This document shows, one piece after another, positions 1-10,895 of a stretch of DNA of 64,000 bases. This stretch comes from Pogostemon cablin (Eukaryota > Streptophyta > Magnoliopsida > Lamiales > Lamiaceae): NCBI GenBank assembly GCA_023678885.1, contig CM043001.1, positions 6,980,092 through 7,044,091 on the forward strand, in the 5' to 3' direction. Made by a program: the position numbers and the translations under genes. Numbering within the stretch: position 1 is the first letter of the stretch; every line of letters begins with the position of its first letter. A model generated the notes under the pieces. It had not been told where the DNA came from, did no database searches, and saw nothing but the letters and a program-made list of their open reading frames with translations.

Positions 1-218
1 ATCAAATGAGTAAGATGTTTGAGCTTATGAAGTATGAGCGAGATGAGAGGAAATTGGAAAAAGAAGAAAGAAGGCAAGAGAAGAAAGTGAATGATCGAAG
101 ATTTAAGGCATTAGAGATGCAAATGAGCTAAATGGCAAGTGAAAAGGGGGATGTTCATCAACAAGGGAAGTTTCCGTCTACTACTATCACTAATCCAAAA
201 GAGCAATGCAAGGCTATC
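1..218 (+). pseudogene. Athila-type gag, C-terminal remnant, cut by the Tat insertion
   Basis: The frame starting at base 3 reads as the charged, coiled-coil-like end of an Athila gag, rich in Lys, Glu and Arg. A TAA stop at 129-131 interrupts it. It then reads GKFPSTTITNPKEQCKAI, which closely matches GKFPSQSIENPKSCNAI near the end of the gag of the large Athila at 46,441-48,069. Coding sense resumes after the nested element at 10,896 with ELRSGTRYDGP, so the Tat element split this gene inside the Ala-Ile codons. Gag would form the particle shell. The stop and the missing downstream protease show a dead copy. The window starts inside this element. Confidence 0.85.
214..218. repeat. 5-bp target site duplication, left copy (CTATC)
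   Basis: CTATC directly precedes the TG of the 5' LTR, and CCATC follows the CA of the 3' LTR at 10,896. Five bases is the usual Ty3 spacing. The two copies differ by one C/T transition. Confidence 0.75.
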
Positions 219-1125
219 TGTAAGCAATTAAAATTCACGGTCCAATCAAATGGCGACACGTGGATTTTATTGATCAAATATCAATTTTAATTTATTATAT
301 TTTATTTTGGGGATTTAATAAATTAATTCCTAAAATAGATTAATAAATAATTGATAATTAATTTAATACCCAACAAATTAAGTAGGGTTTAAATTAAGTA
401 AAGCTTGACCCATAAGTTAAGTAAAGCATGGAAGGTTCCAGAATCAGGTCAAATTAAGCAATGACCAATCAGGCTGTGATATATTTGGAACAGCCCAAGC
501 CCGCAGAACCAGGCCAAATCTGTCATAGACCAATCAGATTGCAAGTTATTTATGGGGCATGCTCATTCCTTCACCTATATAAGGAGTCCTCCTTCATTCA
601 TTACACACACATTCAAAGACTTGAAGACATAAACGCTCTGAAGAGATCAAGAACACGAGCAGCGCTCCCTTGAGATCTTCAAGCATCTTCAAGTCAAGAA
701 CATCAAGCAATTCGGGATTAAGGTGCGGAGCCCCCCAAATCAAGCGTTCTTCATATACTAAGTTCTTCGGTGTTCTTCGCGCCAAGAACAACATACGACC
801 TGGGATTAAGGTGCTAAGCCCCCCAGATCGAGTGTTCTTAGGATCAAGTACGTTTAATCCAAACAAAGGCTCGCCGCCTCTGGATTAACGTTATAAGGTC
901 CCAAATCCGAGTTCGGACAAGCTTCAACTAAAGATCCGACTCAACACACACAGTCCACGCGGTCAACACAACAAGTCAAAGTCAAAGTCAAAGCCAAATT
1001 AGTTCGAGAGAAGAATCAGAGGATTGATAGAGATTGTTTCTAAATTTTCAAGTTCAATCCGTCTGGATTATCATTGTAATTCTCCTGTATTTATTTCATC
1101 ATAAATACAAAAAATCATTGTTACA
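219..1125 (+). repeat. 5' LTR of the Tat element
   Basis: It begins TGTAAGCAATT and ends TTGTTACA, and is repeated at the same length at 9,989-10,895. A TATA box lies near its middle. The presumed R-U5 part carries two diverged copies of a unit beginning GGGATTAAGGTGC and running through a run of six C (near 714 and 803). The small ORFs in the LTR are chance. Confidence 0.95.
576..584 (+). promoter_or_regulatory. TATA box of the Tat LTR
   Basis: TATATAAGG is followed by a pyrimidine-rich stretch, a good plant Pol II core promoter. It is the only strong TATA motif in the LTR and would start the genomic transcript shortly after 600. The same motif is in the 3' LTR at 10,346-10,354. Confidence 0.6.
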
Positions 1126-1130
1126 AAATT

Positions 1131-1149
1131 TGGCACGCCCAGTGGGACC
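1131..1149 (+). other. Primer binding site of the Tat element
   Basis: TGGCACGCCCAGTGGGACC starts five bases after the 5' LTR. It begins TGG, as expected for pairing with the CCA end of a tRNA. Position and form fit a minus-strand primer site. Which tRNA is used was not determined. Confidence 0.8.
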
Positions 1150-1282
1150 GTCTCTACTTCTCATCTCTTCTCTCTACAAGCTCGAAGTACGATATGACTC
1201 CTGTCAGGATTACTGTAGGTAGGACGCTGCTTCTAAGCTCTCAGAGGCATTGACTGAATATGTTGCTGTTGTTACAAGGAGC

Positions 1283-4200
1283 ATGTCAGAAAAAGCTCGT
1301 TCGAAAGCCTCATCTGGATCCAACCCTTCGGTTGAGGAGGCTTTGAGAAAACAACTACCTATGAAAGATGATAGTGATGAAGATTCTGCATCTTCAAACT
1401 CTTCATCTGACTCCGTTGCAGCTCCAGTAATGATGGCAGGTGCCACGACTGTTGAGGAACAATTAGCAAACATGATGAAAGCTATCGAGGGGCTCACGAA
1501 ACATATAGAAGCTCAAGACACAAAGATCTCCCAATTGATGAAAAGAGACATCGCGGAGACTAGCCGTGCAAACGGAAAAGGAGTCATGGACGATAGTGAA
1601 GTAGAAGAGGTCACAAGGCGCCAGACTATTGAAAAGGAGCAAACTCAAGAAACGTTGCCACTTTCAGCTGATGGAATGCTCCAAGTAGATCAACTCAAGG
1701 ATATTATACTTGGAACAATAAAAGAGAGGTTTGAGGAGAATTCCAAGCCTACTATTACTTATGTCAAGCCATACACGAAAAGAGTGGACAACTTGAAGTT
1801 GCCAGCTGGCTACCAGCCTCCCAAGTTCCAACAGTTTGATGGCAAGGGAAACCCGAGGCAGCATATAGCACACTTTATTGAGACCTGCCATGACGCTGGT
1901 ACTTATGGAGACCATATGATAAGGCAGTTCGTTCGCTCTCTCAAAGAAAATGCATTTGATTGGTATATCGACTTGCAAGCTGAATCCATTGATAGTTGGG
2001 CACAAATGGAACATGAGTTCCTTAATCGTTTCTACAGCACGAGGAGAACTGTTAGCATGACTGAGTTAACTAATACCCGTCAATTGAAGGAAGAACCTGT
2101 GATTTATTATATCAATCGATGGAGAAATTTGAGTTTAAATTGCAAGGACCGATTATCCAGAGAGTCTGCCATTGAGATGTGTATCCAAGGGATGGAATGG
2201 AATCTCCTTTATACACTCAAAGGTATTCAACCTAAGACTTTCGAAGAGTTGGCTACTAGGGCCCATGACATGGAATTAAGTATGGCTGCTAGTGGAATCA
2301 AACATTCACCGATGTCGGACTCCTACAAGTCTAAAGATAAACAAGATTTCAAAAGGGGGGGCAAGTCCTATGCTAAAAGTTCCAACAAAGAGTCAATGGC
2401 CACAAATATTATGACGGTCAAGGTTCGAAAGAATGAAAATGATAAGAAAGACAAAGGGAAGCAAGTTGCCCAAGAGTGGGGGCAAAAAAGGTTAACTCTG
2501 AAGGAGATGCAAGAAAAAGAGTATCCATTTCTGAACTCAGACCTTTCTGGCATATTTGATGATCTGATGAAAAATAAGCTCCTTGACCTTCCTGAGATGA
2601 AACGTCCAGAAGAAGCCGGCCGAACTAATGACCCAAAATACTGCAAGTATCATAGGTTGGTGAGTCATCCAATTCATGATTGTTTCGTTCTTAAGGAAAA
2701 GATCATGCAACTGGTTAAGGAAGGGAAAATCGTGTTAGAAGATGAGGCGGGCACAAACTTCACTTCTGTAAAAGAAAGTCATAATGAAGGCTCATGTCAT
2801 GTCGTGAATGAGGACAATGAAAGCGAACAACTTGAAACTAAGGGTAAAGCTTACTCCATGAAGGTGACCTTCACGGATGAAGATATGTTGTTGGGTATGC
2901 AATCTCATAATCGACCTCTATTTGTGACTGGTTACACTAAAGGGATGCGAGTGAATCACATACTTGTTGATGGAGGTTCGGCGGTGAACATTTTGTCCTT
3001 GAGAATGTTGAAGATGATAGAAATACCAATGGATGAACTCAACCATAGCCGATTGATGATCCAAGGGTTCAACCATGAGGGGCAAAGGACTCTCGGCATA
3101 ATAGTTCTTGATTTGCTAATTGATGAGATGAAATCCACAGTCCTCTTCCATGTTATAGATGCAAAAACTTCGTACAACATGCTTTTGGGGCGCCCATGGC
3201 TACATGAGAATGGTGTGATTCCTTCCACATTACACCAGTGCTTCAAATATAGTGAGGGTGATAATGTGAAAAGAGTATTCTGTGACGACAAGCCGTTTAC
3301 TGAAGCTGAAGCTTACTTTGCTGATGCTAAATATTTCTTCAAGAGTACAAAGGAAGTAAAGCATGAAGAAGCCCTAGTGCAAGATAATGGGGGCAATAAA
3401 CAAATAAAGGATGAGGAAGGTAGTACATCATCTACCACTCTCAAGGAGAACAAAGGCAAAGGGCTTGAGACCTCGGAAGAGTTGACATTGCCTTTAACAA
3501 AAATTGATGCTAGTAAACTTTCTTCTCCACCACTCAAAGGATTCACACGTCCTATTGAAGGACCAAAGACCGAACACGGTGAAGTGTTTGAAGCTGAAAT
3601 AACCAAGTCGTATAGTCCACAAGCTTATAAACTCCTTATGAAGGCTGGTTATGAACTAAGGGAAAAAGCGATGGCGAGTAAGGTGTGTCAAGAAACTATC
3701 AACCCACCAGGACAGGGGCTCAATGTTACTCAGAAAATGTTGAAAAATAGTGGTCACACTATCAAGAAGGCTAAGCCAGGTTTGGGATATGTCCCTCAAA
3801 AGCCAGTCCGCATTGCAATTAGAAGAGCAAGTACAAATTATATCACCGAGGGAGAAGCTTTATCCACGGAGGATATGTTTGACGCAAGTAGTAGGAAAGA
3901 CAAGAGAATATCTATTTTTGAAAGGCTTGGGAGTGTCTTCGAAAGGCTTGGACCCTGTAAAGGAAAGTGTAGGAGGCAAAATCATGTCAAGTCCCTTAAC
4001 CTCCGAAAACTCCGGGGTCGAAATCATTCTTGCATCAATCGGCGAAATATCTTGACTGTCTCAAGTGGAAGAGTGTTGAAAGATAAGGTGCAAAGAATCA
4101 TCTTTACTAAAGATGATAGTGATGATAGAGAAAGTGTAGCTTCCACCAATCATATTACTGTTGTGGAAGATTCTCAAATGGAGGAAGTAGATGCTGAAGA

Positions 4201-4348
4201 TGCCCCTCCACAATTTGAAGAAGGAGTGAAAGCCACAGTTGATGAGTTGAAAGAAATTAACTTAGGTGATGAAAATGACCCACGTCCTACCTATATAAGT
4301 GCTCTGCTAAATGTTGAGGAAGAAACAAAGTATGTCAGCCTTTTGTGA
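1283..4348 (+). pseudogene. Tat gag-protease part of the polyprotein
   Basis: The frame is open from about 1,250; the first ATG in it is at 1,283 and is taken as the start. The N-terminal third is acidic and Ser-rich. A retrotransposon gag domain follows (core near residues 200-350, with FIETCHDAGTYGDHMIRQFV and WAQMEHEFLNRFY). A Cys/His motif resembling a zinc knuckle (CKYHRLVSHPIHDC) lies near 2,640-2,690. The aspartic protease follows, with DGGSAVNILS near 2,965 and LLGRPWLHENGV near 3,185. Gag packages the RNA and the protease cuts the polyprotein. A TGA at 4,346-4,348 ends the frame just before RT; a CGA-to-TGA change would explain it. The C-terminal linker is acidic. Confidence 0.9.
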
Positions 4349-5200
4349 GAATTCAGAGATGTCTTTGCATGGTCGCATAAGGAAATGCCAGGCTTAGATC
4401 CAAAAATTGCAGTGCACCACTTGTCCATTAAAAAGGGAACTCGGCCGGTTAAACAAATGCAGCGTCGATTTCGACCAGAGTTGATTCCTTTGATTGAGGA
4501 CGAGGTTAATAAGCTTCTTGAAACAGGCAAGATCCGAGAAGTCAAATATCCTACATGGATTTCCAATATCATGCCGATAAGAAAGAAAAATGGGCAACTC
4601 AGAGTATGTGTTGATTTCCGAGATTTGAATATGGCATGTCCGAAAGATGATTTTCCATTACCAATTACTGAACTCATGATTGATGCAACAACGGGGCATG
4701 AGGTTCTTTCATTTATGGATGGGTCATCTGGCTACAATCAAATTGGTTTGGCTCCTGAGGATCAAGAGAAGACAGCCTTTCGTACCCCGAAAGGGATATA
4801 TTGCTATAATGTTATGCCATTTGGCTTAAAGAATGCTGGTGCCACTTATCAGCGAGCCATGCAAAAGATATTTGATGACATGCTTCATAAGATTGACGAA
4901 TGCTATGTTGATGATATTGTGGTGAAATCAAAGGAAAAGAAAGATCATTTCCATGATCTAAGGCGAGTGTTTGAACGACTAAGAGAGTATCAACTCAAGA
5001 TGAATCCACTCAAGTGTGCATTTGGAGTTTCATCCGGGAAATTTCTTGGGTTTATTATTCGCCGTCGAGGGATTGAGATTGAGAAAGCAAAGATTGACGC
5101 AATCATGAAAATGCATGTGCCTCGAAACATACATGAACTCAAAAGTCTGCAAGGAAAGTTGGCATACTTAAGGAGATTCATATCAAACTTAGCTGGCTGA
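4349..5200 (+). pseudogene. Tat reverse transcriptase segment
   Basis: This continues the same frame after the TGA at 4,346. It encodes a Ty3-type reverse transcriptase: VDFRDLNMACPKDDFPLP, then FMDGSSGYNQI, PFGLKNAGATYQRAM and the active site YVDD at 4,904-4,915. The thumb follows with LKCAFGVSSGKFLGF. RT would copy element RNA into DNA. All catalytic Asp residues that I can locate are present. A TGA at 5,198-5,200 (again explained by CGA-to-TGA) separates it from RNase H. Without the stops RT would be part of one polyprotein, so the product is probably not made efficiently now. Confidence 0.9.
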
Positions 5201-5956
5201 TGCCAACCATTTAGTCATCTTATGAAGAAAGACAGCATATTCGAATGGGATGAAGCTTGCAATAATGCTTTCAACAGCATTAAAGAATGCTTGATGAAGG
5301 CACCAGTGTTGAGTGCTCCAATACCGGGACGTCCATTAGTCCTTTATCTAGCTGCTCAAGAGCGTTCTGTGGGAGCTTTACTTGCACAAGAAAATGATGA
5401 TGGTAAAGAAAGAGCTCTATATTATCTAAGTAGAACCATGACTCCAAACGAGTTGAAGTATTCACCCATTGAGAAGATATGCTTATCACTTATTTTCGTA
5501 ATTCAGAAGTTGAAACATTATTTTCAAGCTCACACAGTTCGGCTAGTTTCGAAAGCCAACCCACTAAAATTTGTCATGTCAAAACCAGTACTCTCTGATC
5601 GGCTTGCAAGATGGTATCTCCAACTTCAACAGTTTGAGATCGTGTACGTCCCTCAAAAGGCCGTAAAAGGACAAGTGTTGGCAGATTTTCTAGCTGATCA
5701 TCCAATGCCTGCTGAATGGGAACTATCTGATGAACTCCCCGATGAAGATGCTTTCACTGTGGACATAGTTTCTCATTGGAAGATGTATTTCGATGGAGCA
5801 TCTCATAGAGAGGGAGCTGGTGCGCGAGTCGTGTTTGTAACATCCAGTGGTGAAGTTTTACCTTTCTCATTTTCCTTAACAGAAAATTGCTCTAACAATG
5901 TGGCTGAGTATCAAGCACTCATACTTGGTTTGGAAATGGCTGTCGATATAAAGTAG
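5201..5956 (+). pseudogene. Tat RNase H and start of the second RNase H
   Basis: Same frame. The first RNase H shows ERSVGALLAQ, RALYYLSRTM and the C-terminal QVLADFLADHP. A linker leads to a second RNase H fold beginning MYFDGASHREGAGARVVF, with AEYQALILGLEMA downstream. This second domain is the archaeal-type RNase H known from Tat elements. The usual first acidic residue appears conserved in YFDGA. In the first domain the sequence at the expected catalytic Asp reads LAAQE, a form common in Tat elements, where the second RNase H is thought to take over. A TAG at 5,954-5,956, consistent with CAG-to-TAG, interrupts the second domain. Confidence 0.85.
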
Positions 5957-7531
5957 CTACACCTTAGAGTGTATGGTGATTCGCTTTTGGTGATAAATCA
6001 ACTCCTTGGAGTGTATGAAGTGAAGAAGCCTGAGTTGTTCCCCTACTACAAGTATGCTCAAAAGCTTATGGGTTATCTCGGTAATGTTGATATTAAGCAT
6101 CTGTCTAGAAGAGAGAATAAGCAAGCTGACGCCCTCGCTAAATTAGCGTCAACTATAGATATGCCAGAAACGCAAATTCAAATACCGGTGTGTAGAAGTT
6201 GGGTTGTACCACCAATCTTTGAAGATGATAATTATGAAGAAGTTGAAAATCATGTGGTGGAGGTTTTCGAAATTGAAGAAGAAGATTGGCGCCAACCACT
6301 TGTGGATTATTTGAAATATGATAAGTTGCCTAACGATCCACGACAAAGGATTGATATTCAGCGTCGGGCACCTCGGTTCATCTACTTCAAGGGTACACTT
6401 TATAGAAGATCATTCGATGGAATTTTCTTGAGATGCTTGGTTAAGGAAGAAACTATTCAAGCAATGGAGGAGGCTCACTCCGGAATTTGCGGTGCTCATC
6501 AATCCGGACCGAAGCTATATTTCAGAATTAAAAGGATGGGCTACTATTGGCCAACCATGGTGAAGGATTGCATGGATTATGCACAAAGATGTCAAGCTTG
6601 TCAGTTCCATGGAAATTTGATTCATCAACCTCCGGAGCCTTTACATCCGACAGTCGCTTCGTGGCCTTTTGATGCTTGGGGTTTAGATGTGGTGGGGCCG
6701 CTTACAAAGTCATCTGGTGGTCATCTCTACATTCTTGCGGCAACTGATTACTTTTCAAAGTGGGCCGAAGCTGTGCCTCTAAGGGAAGTGAAGAAAGAAA
6801 ATGTTGCTGATTTCATCCGGATCAACATCATTTATAGATATGGTGTTCCGCGCTACATCATCACTGATAATGGAAAGCAGTTCAGCAACAGTTGGATTGA
6901 TAAGCTATGTGAGAAGTTTGATTTCAAACAAAAGAAATCTTCAATGTATAACGCAGCGGCTAATGGTCTTGCCGAAGCTTTCAATAAGACATTGTGTAGT
7001 TTGTTAAAGAAGGTGGTGTCCAAGTCGAAAAGAGATTGGCATGAAAGAATAAATGAAGCTTTATGGGCATACCGTACCACCTATAGAACACCTACTCAAG
7101 CCACTCCGTATTCCTTGGTGTATGGTGTTGAGGCTGTTGTGCCTCTCGAAAAGCAAATCCCTTCTTTGAGGATGTCCATACAAGAAGGCCTCACCGAGGA
7201 AGAAAATGCAAAGTTACGTCTTCAAGAGTTAGAAGCGTTAGATGAAAAGAGGTTGGAAGCACAACAAAGACTTGAGTGTTACCAATCTCGCCTTTCTAGA
7301 ACATACAACAAGAAGGTGAGGGTACGTTCTTTTCAAGTTGGTGATTTGGTGCTTGCTGTGAGAAGACCTATAGTAGTCACCCATCGCGTTGGAAATAAGT
7401 TTCTACCCATGTGGGATGGCCCTCATGTTGTGAAGGAAGCCTACACAAATGGCGCATACAAGTTGATCTCAGAAGATGGCGTGAACATTGGCCCCATAAA
7501 TGGGAAGTTCTTGAAACGCTATTACGCGTAA
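5957..7531 (+). pseudogene. Tat second RNase H (end) and integrase
   Basis: The frame resumes with the end of the second RNase H (VYGDSLLVINQL and ADALAKLAS). The integrase zinc-binding part follows (HSGICGAHQS, then CQACQ near 6,475-6,605). The catalytic core has the D,D,E triad: Asp in WGLDVVGP at 6,686, Asp in ITDNGKQF at 6,865 and Glu in GLAEAFN at 6,974. The C-terminal part holds VGDLVLAVRRP and WDGPHVVKEAY. TAA at 7,529-7,531 is the natural end. Integrase would insert the DNA copy and make the 5-bp target duplication seen here. The segment is intact apart from the upstream stop. Confidence 0.9.
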
Positions 7532-7582
7532 AACAAATACATGTACAACGCTCCTTGACGCACGAGCCTAAACTGCATGTTA

Positions 7583-7803
7583 CTCCTGGTCCGCATGAGT
7601 ATAAACTGTGCACGACAAACTCCTGGTCCGCATGAGTATAAACTGTGCATGACACCCACCAAAGGTAATTATATGTGGTTAAACTATTAATTCACCCCAC
7701 TCAGATATTTTAAGTGGTTAAAGCATTAAATATCCTACTTTGTCTAAAGTGGTTAAAGAATAGTCTCTCCTGGCCCGCATGAGTATAAACTGTGAATGAC
7801 ACC
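7583..7803 (+). repeat. Three copies of a ~36-bp unit after the integrase stop
   Basis: CTCCTGGTCCGCATGAGTAT and the following AAACTGTG occur near 7,583, 7,620 and 7,766. The first two are adjacent; the third is separated by AT-rich sequence with repeated AAGTGGTTAAA. These are noncoding repeats at the start of the 3' untranslated region. Confidence 0.75.
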
Positions 7804-8872
7804 CCCCCATTCAAAATCAAATCATGTCCCTTTGAACTACGTTATGACTTGATCTTCTTAAAAGGGGGTACGTAGGCAGCTTAGCACTTTGCTAAGTTCA
7901 GTCATAATTCAGGTTATTCACGTTGAGTTTTTGAGGTAAGCACTAAGTTGAAGCATGAGTTGAGAAGCGAAAGGTTGGCAATGAGAAGACGGTAGTTGAA
8001 CACTACGTTGGATGGTGCCACTGAAGATGCTGCTGTCTCTCGTCGTTCTGACGCTCTTCATCTAGATCAGGTAGATGTCCTCAACATTGCCAAGCCATCA
8101 TCGGCAATAGCATGTCTCTCACCAGATGCTGCTGCTCTTGCTGTCCTCGGCCGTTTGGCCACTTTTCCCAGAGGGAAGTTCAGAATACTCTATCAGTGAA
8201 GCTCGATACCCATATCAATGACACCATGTTTTGCTCTTTCCATAGTAACACCAAGGGATCACGTGCCAGCAGTGCCCGACAGACGCCGATCTCCCGATCG
8301 AGAATCGTTCGCTGCCGTCACCAGAAGATACCACACGGTCGAATCCGCTTCCGATTGGCACCCATCACCCCTCTCCATAAACATGAGCATAAACAGTAGG
8401 TAAACTCGCATCCTTGCAAAACCATTAAAGCACGCAGCAAGCAGCCGCCACAGTAAGCCATCACCGGAAAGCAAAGCACCACCGTTGCCATTTCCCATCG
8501 CGATTCAGTCGCTGATCCCTCGTCGAGGATTGCGTGCTACCACCGTTGGAAGCAGACTTCAAGCCGTCGCAGGAAAGAGTATACTACTACCAGTGCCTGA
8601 GCGTTGCCGCTTCCAGTCGCGATTCAGTCACTAATCCCTCATCGAGGATTGCATGCTGCCATTATTGGAAGCAGAGCTTAGCAATCGTCCCCTTATAATT
8701 CTCAAACGTCGACAGTTGTCGCACGCTGATGTAACAGAATGGCAGCCGCTGGTGGTCAACAAATACTTATGGGAAACACGGGACCAGAAGGGAACTGACT
8801 ACTGGAGCATGATGCTCACTCGAACACTAATGTGGTGGCGAAACACACGTCGAACTGCCATTTGAAAAAATT
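7804..8872 (+). other. Tat 3' noncoding region, first part, with a 119-bp duplication
   Basis: No recognisable protein is encoded. Around 8,477-8,690 a unit is tandemly duplicated with a period of 119 bp: CGATTCAGTC at 8,501 and again at 8,620, each followed by ATCCCTCxTCGAGGATTGC and a TTGGAAGCAGA motif. The stretch from about 8,000 to 8,700 is richer in C and G than the LTRs. A captured origin is possible, but no gene was recognised. Confidence 0.55.
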
Positions 8873-8929
8873 AAGGCTCGCCGTAGATTTCTCAGAAAAG
8901 AAAGATGGGCAAGTACAGTAACACACGCA

Positions 8930-9245
8930 TAAACACCGTGAGAAATAGTAGAGTTGTAGACTGAGATCGTCTTGTAGATCGTTACCCACACCAACATATA
9001 GAGGTGGCTTAGGAATACAACAGAAGACCGGAAGGTCATTTCTGTCCGCCAACTTGCAAAAATTCTATAAAATTGTACAGAAGTCTGATCTGGATGTGTG
9101 ATACACCGTTGGAAAGCCCTTGAAGAGAGGTTCGATTTGGCACATAGATCACCCAAATCAGATATCAGACGAGGGAGTTATGGCCAAAACCGTCAGGCCG
9201 CACAGGCTGCCGGCGAGAATCAACCTCTACATCAACCCTTGGTGA
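8930..9245 (+). repeat. Module shared with the LTR of an unrelated copia family
   Basis: This stretch aligns over about 310 bp, in the same sense orientation, with the complement of 59,684-60,000, which is inside a Ty1/copia LTR. Shared blocks include AAGACCGGAAGGTC, GGAAAGCC followed by GAAGAGAGG, CTTATGG or GTTATGG, and CAACCTCTACATCAACCCTT followed by GGTGAA. The Tat copy lies in the 3' noncoding region, flanked on both sides by units of a ~44-bp repeat. No protein function is suggested. Confidence 0.85.
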
Positions 9246-9376
9246 ACGGCTCACCGTAGATTTCTCGGAAGAGAAAGAGGGGTGAGGACGAGGCTCACCG
9301 TAGATTTCTCGAAAGAGAAAGAGGGGCGAGGACGAGGCTCACCATAGATTTCTCGGAAGAAAAAGAGGGGCGAGGA
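9246..9376 (+). repeat. Three tandem ~44-bp units
   Basis: The unit GGCTCACCGTAGATTTCTCG followed by GAAGAGAAAGAGGGGCGAGGACGA is repeated three times with few changes. A fourth, diverged unit lies at about 8,873-8,910, on the other side of the copia-like module. Confidence 0.85.
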
Positions 9377-9717
9377 AAAGCATGTTACTAAGTTCTTGGT
9401 CGAAGGCAGGAGCAACAAGCAAACAAGACGAATAAACAGTTCAAAAAAAAGAGCAAATTATGGAATTGAAAGCTTACACTTGTAAATTGAATTCTTTGGA
9501 TGATGTGTTTTGATTGAGTATTTTGTCTTGACAGCCTCTTGGACCAATGCTGAAGAAGAGAAAAAAAATTTAGAAACACTTCATGTTACACTTTGGAAAG
9601 AAAGAGGAAAATTCAAATAAGAGAAGGAAGAACCAAGAATTGAAGTGATTATCTTGTTTGTTGAATAGCTTTGATAAAAAAAATGAGTTCATGAAGTACC
9701 CTTATATAGTAGTTGAT

Positions 9718-9830
9718 TCATGGATAATTATGAAAATTACTTGTGGACTCATGGATAATTATGGAAATTATTCATAGATAATTATGGAAATTACTAGTGG
9801 ACTCATGGATAATTATGGAGATTATTGTGA
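9718..9830 (+). repeat. Degenerate tandem repeat around GGATAATTATGGAAATTA
   Basis: The motif ATGGATAATTATGGAAATTA occurs about four times with small changes; alternate copies are preceded by GTGGACTC. It is noncoding, just upstream of the PPT region. Confidence 0.7.
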
Positions 9831-9975
9831 GGTGCGCAAGCTCTACAAAATTGTAGGAGATTCTTTACTACAAATAACTTTGATAATTTTGGGTAAGGTT
9901 CATGAAATCTTGGTGAACAAGAAACAAATCTTTTGCGATTCCTTCACAACAAGACATTCTGTCCGTGAACAAATC

Positions 9976-9988
9976 GCAAGGGGGCATT
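9976..9988 (+). other. Polypurine tract of the Tat element
   Basis: GCAAGGGGGCA followed by TT lies directly before the TG of the 3' LTR, the place where plus-strand synthesis starts. An imperfect stem (TTGCGATT paired with AATCGCAA, and TTCAC with GTGAA) lies just upstream at about 9,930-9,980. Confidence 0.8.
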
Positions 9989-10895
9989 TGTAAGCAATTA
10001 AAATTCACGGTCCAATCAAATGGCGACACGTGGATTTTATTGATTAAATATCAATTTTAATTTATTATATTTTATTTTGGGGATTAAATAAATTAATTCC
10101 TAAAATAGATTAATAAATAATTGATAATTAATTTAATACCCAACAAATTAAGTAGGGTTTAAATTAAGTAAAGCTTGACCCATAAGTTAAGTAAAGCATG
10201 GAAGGTTCCAGAATCAGGTCAAATTAAGCAATGACCAATCAGGCTGTGATATATTTGGAACGGCCCAAGCCCGCAGAACCAGGCCAAATCTGTCATAGAC
10301 CAATCAGATTGCAAGTTATTTATGGGGCATGCTCATTCCTTCACCTATATAAGGAGTCCTCCTCCATTCATTACACACACATTCAAAGACTTGAAGACAT
10401 AAACGCTCTGAAGAGATCAAGAACACGAGCAGCGCTCCCTTGAGATCTTCAAGCATCTTCAAGTCAAGAACGTCAAGCAATTCGGGATTAAGGTGCGGAG
10501 CCCCCCAAATCAAGCGTTCTTCATATACTAAGTTCTTCGGTGTTCTTCGCGCCAAGAACAACATACGACCCGGGATTAAGGTGCTAAGCCCCCCAGATCG
10601 AGTGTTCTTAGGATCAAGTACGTTTAATCCAAACAAAGGCTCGACACCTCTGGATTAACGTTATAAGGTCCCAAATCCGAGTTCGGACAAGCTTCAACTG
10701 AAGATCCGACTCAACACACACAGTCCACGCGGCCAACACAACAAGTCAAAGTCAAAGTCAAAGCCAAATTGGTTCGAGAGAAGAATCAGAGGATTGATAG
10801 AGATTGTTCCTAAATTTTCAAGTTCAATCCGTCTGGATTATCATTTTAATTCTCCTGTATTTATTTCATCATAAATACAAAAATTCGTTGTTACA
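9989..10895 (+). repeat. 3' LTR of the Tat element
   Basis: 907 bp, beginning TGTAAGCAATT and ending TTGTTACA. By eye about 15 substitutions and no length difference separate it from 219-1,125; most are transitions. The TATA box is at 10,346-10,354. Confidence 0.95.

Larger units (their letters stand above)
219..10895 (+). mobile_element. Tat-type Ty3 LTR retrotransposon, nearly complete
   Basis: A 10,677-bp element with two 907-bp LTRs, a primer binding site, gag-protease-RT-RNase H-second RNase H-integrase in one frame, a 2.4-kb 3' noncoding region, a polypurine tract and a near-perfect 5-bp target duplication. The second (archaeal-type) RNase H between the first RNase H and the integrase is the hallmark of the Tat branch of Ty3 elements. 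By eye the LTRs differ at about 15 of 907 positions, so the insertion is recent. Three stop codons break the polyprotein frame. It lies in a decayed Athila-type element that reads on the same strand. Confidence 0.95.

Noticed and set aside
461..888. Small ORFs in the Tat LTR, repeated at 10,231-10,658
   Set aside because: Both copies are LTR sequence with no protein features; duplicated because the LTR is.
8112..8399. ORFs at 7,996-8,403 in the Tat 3' region as an extra gene
   Set aside because: Three overlapping frames of similar length with no domain; typical of GC-richer noncoding sequence.
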